In this document: positions 57,928 to 64,000 of the stretch, in pieces | Numbering within the stretch: position 1 is the first letter of the stretch | Layout: the number at the start of each line of letters is the position of its first letter | Source of the DNA: RHKX01 sp963745755 | Lineage (GTDB): Bacteria; Actinomycetota; Thermoleophilia; Solirubrobacterales; 70-9 | NCBI GenBank assembly: GCA_963745755.1 | Contig: CAVUYP010000001.1 | Location: 2,170,001 to 2,234,000 of the forward strand | Reading direction: 5' to 3' | DNA length: 64,000 nucleotides | Translations under genes and position numbers: made by a program | The notes under the pieces: generated by a model | What the model saw: the letters and a program-made list of their open reading frames with translations, nothing else | Told to the model about the DNA's origin: nothing | Database searches by the model: none

Positions 57928-58731
57928 GTGATGACCGACTCCGGACCGATCAGCGCCGTCGCGCCGCTGCATGCCGACCCCGCCGCGGCCGCCGTCCTCT
58001 GCGACCTCGACGGCACCCTGGCGCCGATCGTCGCCCGCCCGGAGCTGGCGCGGGTGCCCGACGCCGCCCGCGTGGCCCTGGCCAGGATCGCCGACCGCTA
58101 CGCGATCGCCGCGGTCGTCAGCGGCAGGCGGGCGACGGTTGCGCGGGAGATCGTCGGCATCCAGAAGCTCCACTACATCGGCAACCACGGCTTCGAGCTG
58201 CTGCTGCCGAACTCGCCCGAGTCGCGACCGGCGCCCGAGCTCGGCCCGCACGGACGCGAGGCCGCCGGCTTCGCCGCCCGGCTCGATCCCGGCGAGCTCG
58301 ATCGCGCCGGCCTCCGGGTCGAGGACAAGGGCCCGATCGTCGCTCTGCACTGGCGCGGCGCCGCCGACGAGGGAGCCGCCGAGCAGCTCGCGGAGCGGAT
58401 CGCCGCCGCCGCCGAGGGGCAGGGACTCGTCATCCATCGCGGCCGCAAGGTCCTCGAGCTGCGCCCGGCCGGCGAGGTGAACAAGGGCACCGCGATCGAG
58501 TCGCTGCTGCTCGGCACCGGCGCCACCGCGGCGCTCTACGCCGGCGACGACCGGACCGATCTCGACGCGTTCTCGGCCCTCGATCGGCTTGCCGCCGCCG
58601 GGCGGCTGCGGACGGCGGTGCGGATCGGCGTCACCTCGGCCGAGGGACCGGCGGAGATCGCCGCCCGCGCAGACGTCACCGTCGACGGTCCGGCCGGCCT
58701 CGTGCAGCTCCTCGCCGCCCTCTCCGACTGA
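57928..58731 (+). CDS. otsB: Trehalose-6-phosphate phosphatase
   Basis: 267 aa. HAD-superfamily enzyme: AVLCDLDGTLAPIV (nucleophile Asp and DxD), VVSGRRATVAREI (motif II), HYIGNHGFEL, LRPAGEVNKGTAIESLL (Lys motif) and ALYAGDDRTDLDAFSAL (acidic motif). Makes trehalose from trehalose-6-phosphate. No OtsA is in the window. GTG 57928 or ATG 57931 may be used. Its stop overlaps the next gene (TGATG). Confidence 0.9.
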   Translation: MMTDSGPISAVAPLHADPAAAAVLCDLDGTLAPIVARPELARVPDAARVALARIADRYAIAAVVSGRRATVAREIVGIQKLHYIGNHGFELLLPNSPESRPAPELGPHGREAAGFAARLDPGELDRAGLRVEDKGPIVALHWRGAADEGAAEQLAERIAAAAEGQGLVIHRGRKVLELRPAGEVNKGTAIESLLLGTGATAALYAGDDRTDLDAFSALDRLAAAGRLRTAVRIGVTSAEGPAEIAARADVTVDGPAGLVQLLAALSD

Positions 58732-59249
58732 TGCAATACAAGGACCTGCTGCGCGGCACCGTCCTGCTCGTCGCCATCGAGGCGACCGGGCTGGCGGCGA
58801 TCTCGGCGATCACGATCAACGCGACCGGCGACGACACGCTCGCGGCGATGGCACTCGGGTGGTGGCTGATCGCGATCGCAGCCGGGGTCTGGCTCGGCCG
58901 GCCGGCCCGGACCGCCGAGGTGCTGCGCGGGCCGCTGGCGGCGGCGAAGACGACGACGCAGCTGCCCGCCGAGACGCCGGTGCGGATCGCCCTCGCCCGG
59001 CTCTGGCCGATCGCCCTGTTCGCGATCCTCGCCGGCGCCGCCGGCCCGGTGCTGCCCCAGGTCCCGGCGATCGCGACCGGCTTCGCGCTCGGCGTCGCGA
59101 CCTCCTGGCGCAACCGCGAGGCGGCGGTCACGGCCGTCGAGGGCCGCGACGGCGTCTGCTTCTACGTCGAGCACGGCTCGGCGTTCGACCCGATCAAGCT
59201 GGTCAGGACCCCGGGGCTCCGCCGCGGCGCCGCGTCGACGCCGAGCTAG
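58731..59249 (+). CDS. Membrane protein of unknown function, coupled to otsB
   Basis: 172 aa. Two hydrophobic hairpins (LLVAIEATGLAAISAITINA with LAAMALGWWLIAIAAGVWLG, and ALARLWPIALFAILAGAAG with VPAIATGFALGVATSW) precede a small cytoplasmic C-terminal part (VEGRDGVCFYVEHGSAFDPI). No family recognised. ATG 58731 overlaps the otsB stop. Its own stop overlaps polX (convergent) by 4 bp. Confidence 0.7.
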   Translation: MQYKDLLRGTVLLVAIEATGLAAISAITINATGDDTLAAMALGWWLIAIAAGVWLGRPARTAEVLRGPLAAAKTTTQLPAETPVRIALARLWPIALFAILAGAAGPVLPQVPAIATGFALGVATSWRNREAAVTAVEGRDGVCFYVEHGSAFDPIKLVRTPGLRRGAASTPS

Positions 59250-60964
59250 GACCCGCCGAGCTGTCTCCAGGTCCGCGTGTTCGCGACCTGAGCCGCGGTC
59301 AGCCCGGCCCGTCGCGCGGTCGCGACCGCGTAGTCGATGAAGCCCAGCGTCGTGGTCCGGTGGGCGTCGGTGTTGCAGACGATCGGCACCCCGGCCTCGG
59401 CCGCGAGCCGGGCGTGATGGTCGTTGAGGTCGCGGCGGTTCGGGTTGCCGTTGATCTCGATCATCGTCCCCGACTCGGCGGCGGCGACGGCGACGGCCTC
59501 GATGTCGATCTCATAGGGCTCGCGGCGCAGCAGCATCCGCCCGGTCGGGTGCCCGAGGCAGCTGACGAGCGGGTTGCCGACCGCCGCGATCACCCGGTCG
59601 GTCATCTCGCGCTTCGAGATCCTGAACGAGGTGTGGACGCTGGCGATAACCCAGTCGAGCCGGGCGAGGACGTCGTCGGCGTAGTCGAGTGAGCCGTCGG
59701 GGAGGATGTTGACCTCCGATCCGGCGAGCAGCCGGAATCGCCTGGTTCCGTGCTCGGCGTTGTAGGCCGCAACCTCCTCGACGCGGCGCAGCAGCGCGTC
59801 CGCCTGGACGTCGTCGCCGAAGCCGTGCGTCGCCGAGTGATCGGTGATCGCGAGGTAGGAGTAGCCGCGTCCCCGCGCCGCGGCGGCCATCTCCTCGAGC
59901 GTGTTCTTGCCGTCGGAGAGGGTGGTGTGGCAGTGCAGGTCGCCGCGGATGTCGGCGACGGTGACCAGCTCGGGAAGCTCGTCGTGCTCGGCGAGGGCGA
60001 TCTCGTCGCGGCCCTCGCGCAGCTCCGGCTCGATATAGGCGAGGCCGAGGCGGGAGTAGACGGCGGGCTCGTCCGCGCAGCGGCTGACCTCGCCGGTCTC
60101 GGCGTCGGCGATGCCGTGCTCGGAGACCGACAGGCCCATCTTCACGGCCCGCTCGCGGAGCTTGACGTTGTGCTCCTTCGAGCCGGTGAAGTGCTGGAGC
60201 AGGTTCCCGAACTCCTCCGGCGGCACGATCCGCAGGTCGACCGCGATGCCGTTGTGGGTGCGAGCGCGAAGGCCGTTCTCACTCGGGTTGCCGGCCTCGT
60301 CGATCAGCGGATTGCCGGCAAGCTCGGCGGCGAGCGCGGGCGGATCGGTCGCGGTCGCGACGATGTCGATGTCCTTGCAGGTGTCGGCCCAGCGCCGCGC
60401 CGAGCCGGCGAGCACGACCTTCTCGGCGGCCGCGCAGCCGGCCAGCGCGGCGACCAGCTCACCGCCGACCGCGCGGATGTCGCTGAGCAGCCGTCGCTCC
60501 TCGGTCCCTTCGTCGGCGATCCGGTCGAGTCCGGCGATGACGTTCTCCTCGAACTTGGCGCCGAGCCCGCGCAGGTCGCGGAGCTGTCCGGCCTCGGCGG
60601 CGGCACGGAGCTCGTCGGTGGTGGCGATCCCGGTCTCCTCGTAGATCCTCCGCACCGTCTTCGCGCCGACGCCGGGGATCCGGGTGATCTCGACCAGGGT
60701 CGCCGGGAACTTCTTCTTCAGCTTCACGGCGGAGGGGATCTCGCCGCCGTCGAGGAGCGCGACGATCTTCTCCTGGATCGTGTCGCCGATCCCCTGCAGC
60801 TCGGTCGCCCGGCCCGCCAGGGCGAGGTCGCCGACGGGGGCGGGGCTGTCGGCGATCGCCCGGGCCGCCTCCCGGTAGGCAAGGACCCGGAAGCGGTTGG
60901 CGCCGTCGAGCTCGTAGAGCGTTCCGAGCTCGCGAAACGCGGCGGCGATCTCGGCGTTGCGCAT
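59246..60964 (-). CDS. polX: DNA polymerase X with PHP domain (PolX)
   Basis: 572 aa, family length. Helix-hairpin-helix regions (LQGIGDTIQEKI, IPGVGAKTVRRIYEETG, LRGLGAKFEENV) are followed by the polymerase palm with VVLAGSARRWADTCKDIDIV (Gly-Ser and Asp-x-Asp) and AVDLRIVPPEEFG (third Asp). The PHP phosphoesterase spans about 330-572 (DLHCHTTLSDGKNT, ITDHSATHGFG, VIASVHTS, CLGHPTGRM, CNTDAHRT). Fills short gaps in base excision repair and has 3'-5' exonuclease in the PHP domain. ATG 60964 follows TACCCT (60972-60977, minus) by 7 nt. Confidence 0.95.
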   Translation of the reverse strand: MRNAEIAAAFRELGTLYELDGANRFRVLAYREAARAIADSPAPVGDLALAGRATELQGIGDTIQEKIVALLDGGEIPSAVKLKKKFPATLVEITRIPGVGAKTVRRIYEETGIATTDELRAAAEAGQLRDLRGLGAKFEENVIAGLDRIADEGTEERRLLSDIRAVGGELVAALAGCAAAEKVVLAGSARRWADTCKDIDIVATATDPPALAAELAGNPLIDEAGNPSENGLRARTHNGIAVDLRIVPPEEFGNLLQHFTGSKEHNVKLRERAVKMGLSVSEHGIADAETGEVSRCADEPAVYSRLGLAYIEPELREGRDEIALAEHDELPELVTVADIRGDLHCHTTLSDGKNTLEEMAAAARGRGYSYLAITDHSATHGFGDDVQADALLRRVEEVAAYNAEHGTRRFRLLAGSEVNILPDGSLDYADDVLARLDWVIASVHTSFRISKREMTDRVIAAVGNPLVSCLGHPTGRMLLRREPYEIDIEAVAVAAAESGTMIEINGNPNRRDLNDHHARLAAEAGVPIVCNTDAHRTTTLGFIDYAVATARRAGLTAAQVANTRTWRQLGGS

Positions 60965-61068
60965 CCCGGGAAGGGTAGATCGAGTCCCGGGCAGGCGTGA
61001 CGCGGCCCGGACCGGCGGCTCCGCCCGGCAACCGGAAGTCGCGCGCTTATCTAGGGTCAGCCCCAGCG

Positions 61069-61819
61069 ATGCCCGCCGCCGAGCCCGCAGCCCTGCCGAT
61101 CCGGGTCGTTCTGCCGACCTACAACGAGGCCGACAACGTCGAGTCGCTGACCGCGGCGGTGCTCGCCGTCGCCCCCGCCGGGACCGAGATCCTCGTCGTC
61201 GACGACGCCTCCCCGGACGGGACCGGCGAGATCGCCGACCGGCTCGCCGCCGCCGACCCGCGGATCGGCGTCCTCCACCGGCCGGTCAAGCAGGGACTCG
61301 GGCCCGCCTACGTGGACGGGTTCGGGCGGGCGCTCGCCGCCGGGGCCGAACGGATCGTCCAGATGGACGCCGACTTCTCCCACGATCCGGCCGACGTGCC
61401 GCGGCTGATCGCCGCGACGATGGACGCCGGCGGCGGCGCCGACCTCGCGCTCGGCTCCCGCTACGTCGCCGGCGGCGGGGTCGGTGACTGGGGGCGCGGG
61501 CGGCAGGCGATCTCACGGTGGGGCAGCGTCTACGCGCGGACCTGGCTCGGCCTCGGACGTCCATGACCTGACCGGGGGCTTCAAGTGCTTCCGCCGCGAG
61601 GTCCTGGAGGCGATTCGGCTGGAGACGGTCAGCGCGCTCGGCTACGCCTTCCAGATCGAGACGACATACCGTGCGGTGCGGGCCGGATTCACCGTCGCCG
61701 AGGTCCCGATCGTCTTCCGCGACCGCCGCGTCGGCGAGTCGAAGATGAGCCGGGCGATCGTCGCCGAGGCCGCATGGAGAGTGCCGATCATGCGCTTTCG
61801 CGGCAGCCGCTGGCGCTGA
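61069..61819 (+). pseudogene. Polyprenol-phosphate mannosyltransferase (Ppm1/DPM1-like GT2), one frame change
   Basis: First frame from ATG 61069: LPIRVVLPTYNEADNVESL, VVDDASPDGTGEIADRL, RIVQMDADFSHDPADVPRL (GT-A metal motif) and GSRYVAGGGVGDWGRGRQAI. Near 61552 (CTCGGCCTCGGACGTC) the frame changes; omitting one G joins WLGL to DVHDLTGGFKCFRREVL, and the second part ends with FRDRRVGESKMS and a basic end. The corrected product is about 249 aa, the full family length. Transfers mannose from GDP-mannose to polyprenol phosphate for envelope glycans. One base extra may be an assembly error, so the gene could be intact. Confidence 0.83.
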
Positions 61820-61934
61820 GGCCCTTCCAATACTTCATTTTGTGTAGTAAGGTGTCCGAAGACGCCGCGGCCGACGGTCCGGCTGATCAAATCGATATAC
61901 AACGCACCCCGCACCCCCCAACGAGGAGCACCAA

Positions 61935-62258
61935 ATGGCGAACCTCCCGCAAGTGACAGACAGCAACTTCCAGACCGAGGTGATCGATTCGACCGAGCCC
62001 GTCCTGGTCGACTTCTGGGCTCCGTGGTGCGGCCCCTGCCGGGTCGTCCACCCGATCCTCGAGGAGATGTCCGCCGAGCGCGACGACCTCAAGATCGTCT
62101 CCCTGAACATCGACGAGAACCAGGAGACGGCCGGCAAGTACCAGGTCATGTCGATCCCGACGATGATCGTCTTCAAGGGCGGTCAGCCGGCGAAGACGAT
62201 CGTCGGTGCGATGCCGAAGAAGCGCCTCGAGGCCGAGCTCGAGCCCGCGTTGGCCTAG
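61935..62258 (+). CDS. trxA: Thioredoxin
   Basis: 107 aa. Active site FWAPWCGPCRVVHPIL (Cys32, Cys35), cis-Pro in SIPTMIVF, and the last Gly of the fold in GAMPKKRL. General disulfide reductase in the cytoplasm. Shine-Dalgarno GAGGAG at 61923-61928, 6 nt before ATG. The 115-bp upstream region is the most AT-rich of the window (around 61830-61850, TACTTCATTTTGTGTAGTAA) and should hold the promoter. The leader is about 80 nt. Confidence 0.96.
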   Translation: MANLPQVTDSNFQTEVIDSTEPVLVDFWAPWCGPCRVVHPILEEMSAERDDLKIVSLNIDENQETAGKYQVMSIPTMIVFKGGQPAKTIVGAMPKKRLEAELEPALA

Positions 62259-62321
62259 CGACCGCCGGCGCCGGTCCCGTCGCCGGACAGCCCGACGGCG
62301 CGCTGACGCGCGCCGCGGGGC

Positions 62322-62389
62322 CGCCCCGTTCGGCGCCACCCGCGCCTCCCGGCCAGCTGGGGCCGTTCGGCTCGCGCCCCGTTCGGCGC
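62322..62389. repeat. 15-bp direct repeat CGCCCCGTTCGGCGC
   Basis: Copies at 62322-62336 and 62375-62389, with a partial copy (GGCCGTTCGGC) between, in the convergent gap of 130 bp between trxA and the minus-strand membrane protein gene, whose stop the second copy touches. Possibly a transcription-end region. No clean terminator stem is seen. Confidence 0.5.
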
Positions 62390-62811
62390 TAGAGCTGGCC
62401 GTCGATGAAGCCGGCCAGCAGGACCAGGATTCCGCCGATCTCGCCGACGATCAGCGCCCACATGAAGGCGTGGGTGCCGGCAACGGGGTCGCGGAACTGA
62501 TTGTCGGTGTCGCGGTGCCAGCCGTGGATCGAGTAGCCGGCGATCGCGGCGGCGAAGAAGGCGATCGGCACGAAGGCGGCGATCAGGTTGACCGCCGTCG
62601 AGAAGCCGCTGAGCTCGACGAACGTCGCCAGCAGCAGGGTCGCGAAGCTGTAGAGCAGGGCGGCACGGTGGGCGGTGTCGACGTAGGGGTGCGCGAGGGC
62701 GTCCTCCGACGTCGCCATCTGCCGGTACTTCCAGACCCCGAGCAGCAGCGCCCAGAGGAAGATCAGCCCGGCCGCGAGGATCACCGCCTTGGTGTCGCTG
62801 CCGATCTCCAC
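62389..62811 (-). CDS. Four-helix membrane protein, unknown function
   Basis: 140 aa. Four hydrophobic segments: AVILAAGLIFLWALLLGVW, AALLYSFATLLLATFVELSG, NLIAAFVPIAFFAAAIAGY and AFMWALIVGEIGGILVLLAGF. The first loop has KYRQMATSEDALAHPYVDTAHR. No family recognised. GTG 62811 follows TAGGAT (62819-62824, minus) by 7 nt, located just after the ileS stop, so it has its own promoter despite following ileS in the same direction. Confidence 0.7.
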   Translation of the reverse strand: MEIGSDTKAVILAAGLIFLWALLLGVWKYRQMATSEDALAHPYVDTAHRAALLYSFATLLLATFVELSGFSTAVNLIAAFVPIAFFAAAIAGYSIHGWHRDTDNQFRDPVAGTHAFMWALIVGEIGGILVLLAGFIDGQL

Positions 62812-62833
62812 GGGGCCAATCCTAGGCGCGCCG

Positions 62834-64000
62834 TCAGCCGGCGCGGTTGACGGCGATCGCCAACGGGCGGCCGTCGACGCTGACTGCCGCTTCGGCGCCG
62901 TCGGATTCGTAGGCGACGCTCGTCGCCAGGGTCTCGCCGGCCACGTAGTCCTCGTGGGCGCGCGCGGCCGCGAGCAGCTCCTCGTCGCCGCCGAGGGCGA
63001 GCTCGATCCGGTCGGTGATCTCGAGCCCGGCCTGCTTGCGGGCGTTCTGGACGGCGCGGACGACCTCGCGGGCCAGGCCCTCGCGGATCAGGTCGTCATC
63101 GAGCTCGAGGGCGAGCGCGACCGCGCGTCCCGCCTCCGACTCGACCTGGTAGCCGTCGAGCGGCTGCATAGCGAAGCTCAGGTCGGCCGGCCCGAGGATG
63201 TGTTCGCGGCCGTCGACGCTGATCCCGACCTCGCCTCCGGCGTCGATCGTGCTGCGGACGTGGTCGGCGTCGAGAGCCTCGATCGCGACCTTGACCTGCG
63301 GCATGTCCTTGCCGAAGCGGGGCCCGAGGGCGGGGAAGTTCGGCTTCACGCTCCAGCTCGCCAGCTCGCCCTCCTCGGTGACGAACTCGAGCTCCCGGAC
63401 GTTCAGCTCCGCCTTGACGATCGCCGCGAAGCTCTCGATCGTCTGCCGCTCGGCCGCCGTCGCGACGATCACGGCCCTGCTGAGCGGCTGCCGCATCTTC
63501 GCCTTCGCCTGGGCGCGGGCGGCGCGCCCGAGCTCGACCGCCCGCCGCGCCGCCTCCATGCCATCCTCGAGCCCGGAGTCGCGGAGCGAGTCGTCGGCGA
63601 CCGGGTAGTCCTCGAGGTGGACGGACTCGGCGACCGGCGGCTCGGCCCCGTGCTCGAGGTTGAGCCAGATCGCGTCGGCCGTGAACGGGATGAACGGGGC
63701 GAGCAGCTTTGCGGTCTCGGCCAGGCAGAGCCGGAGGGTCGCGAACGCCGCCGCATCGCCGTCCCAGAAGCGCCGCCGCGAGACCCGCACGTACCAATTC
63801 GACATCTCGTCGACGAACTGCGCGATCGCCTTGCCGGCGGAAGTCGAGTCGAAGTCGTCGAGGCCGGAGCGGACCGCGGCGATCGTCGCCTGCAGCCGCG
63901 AGACGAGCCAGCGGTCGAGCTCGGCCTCGGCGGCCGACGGCTCGCGCTCGGAGGCGCCGTCGTCGGCGTTCGCGTAGAGCACGTAGAACGAGTAGGTGTT
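62834..64000 (-). CDS. ileS: Isoleucyl-tRNA synthetase, C-terminal part (5' end outside the window)
   Basis: About 388 residues are present. The frame enters from the right edge as NTYSFYVLYANADDG, an IleS-specific stretch after the KMSKS region. Then the anticodon-binding helical domain (LDRWLVSRLQATIAAVRSGL, MSNWYVRVSRRRFWDGD, TLRLCLAETAKLLAPFIPFTADAIWLNL) and the long C-terminal DUF5915-type region (PALGPRFGKDMPQVKVAIEAL, QPLDGYQVESEAGRAVALAL, EGLAREVVRAVQNARKQAGLEITDRIEL). This form, with the extended C-terminus and without the zinc finger, is the type common in actinobacteria and eukaryotic cytosol. The gene is truncated only by the window edge. Confidence 0.93.
   Translation of the reverse strand, partial: NTYSFYVLYANADDGASEREPSAAEAELDRWLVSRLQATIAAVRSGLDDFDSTSAGKAIAQFVDEMSNWYVRVSRRRFWDGDAAAFATLRLCLAETAKLLAPFIPFTADAIWLNLEHGAEPPVAESVHLEDYPVADDSLRDSGLEDGMEAARRAVELGRAARAQAKAKMRQPLSRAVIVATAAERQTIESFAAIVKAELNVRELEFVTEEGELASWSVKPNFPALGPRFGKDMPQVKVAIEALDADHVRSTIDAGGEVGISVDGREHILGPADLSFAMQPLDGYQVESEAGRAVALALELDDDLIREGLAREVVRAVQNARKQAGLEITDRIELALGGDEELLAAARAHEDYVAGETLATSVAYESDGAEAAVSVDGRPLAIAVNRAG

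Overview
This 64 kb window is chromosomal DNA from a very GC-rich bacterium, most likely an actinobacterium of the class Thermoleophilia (Solirubrobacter/Conexibacter-like). That placement is inference. It rests on codon third positions that are almost all G or C, a natural PafB-PafC fusion, a PAC2-family protein, F420/PPOX- and luciferase-type oxidoreductases, DUF2342 metalloprotease, a wax-ester-synthase-type acyltransferase, a mycobacterial-type 7Fe ferredoxin and a secreted protein with the Ig-like tail common in that class. About 60 protein genes, one tRNA (Phe, GAA), a CIRCE-controlled groESL operon and several structured intergenic elements are present. No phage, insertion sequence or CRISPR array is seen.

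Layout. 1-4.3 kb: MrfA-type repair helicase, a small membrane protein, a hydrolase-cyclase fusion and tRNA-Phe. 4.5-8.6 kb: a tight operon of phosphoribosyltransferase-hydrolase fusion, erythromycin-esterase-family protein and site-2 protease with CBS domains, whose mycobacterial relatives all belong to the DosR dormancy regulon. 8.6-14.3 kb: YhaM-like HD exoribonuclease, a divergently controlled CGNR regulator, PafBC, metallo-beta-lactamase-fold hydrolase and PPOX oxidoreductase. 14.3-18.2 kb: MMPL exporter with a NarL-type two-component pair. 18.3-21.7 kb: complete dTDP-L-rhamnose operon rmlA-rmlD-rmlB-rmlC. 21.8-30.9 kb: sulfatase, full-length Lhr helicase, M23 peptidase, YbhN-type membrane protein, GNAT protein. 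31-35 kb: ABC exporter, Nei2-like DNA glycosylase with ATT start and a frameshift, Crp/Fnr regulator, ASCH and SRPBCC proteins. 35.4-39.5 kb: secreted repeat protein and groES-groEL. 39.6-49.3 kb: a three-gene operon (flavin reductase, M20 peptidase, P-loop NTPase), WS/DGAT acyltransferase, NDUFA9-like reductase, ferredoxin, PAP2 phosphatase, luciferase-like enzyme, Mrp ATPase and a histone-H1-like protein, with about 500 bp of strongly structured intergenic DNA. 49.5-64 kb: DUF2342 protease, inositol-phosphatase-family enzyme, a helicase-nuclease broken by six frame changes, PAC2 protein, second YhaM-like protein, ArfB, a split TauE/SafE transporter, OtsB, PolX, a polyprenol-phosphate mannosyltransferase (frameshifted), thioredoxin and the 3' part of ileS.

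How genes work together. DNA repair is well represented: MrfA helicase, Lhr, Nei2, PolX, an AddB/AdnA-like helicase-nuclease, and PafBC, which activates the RecA-independent damage response in actinobacteria. The rml genes feed a rhamnose-containing envelope polymer; OtsB and the mannosyltransferase also serve sugar/envelope metabolism. At least 19 genes have a -10 hexamer exactly 6-8 nt before the start codon with no Shine-Dalgarno, which points to leaderless mRNAs as the default, while groES, groEL, ferredoxin, thioredoxin, the sulfatase and the secreted protein have conventional ribosome binding sites.

Limits: all calls are made by eye from sequence and motifs. Four genes show frame changes (a total of nine sites), and from one sequence alone real decay cannot be told from assembly error.
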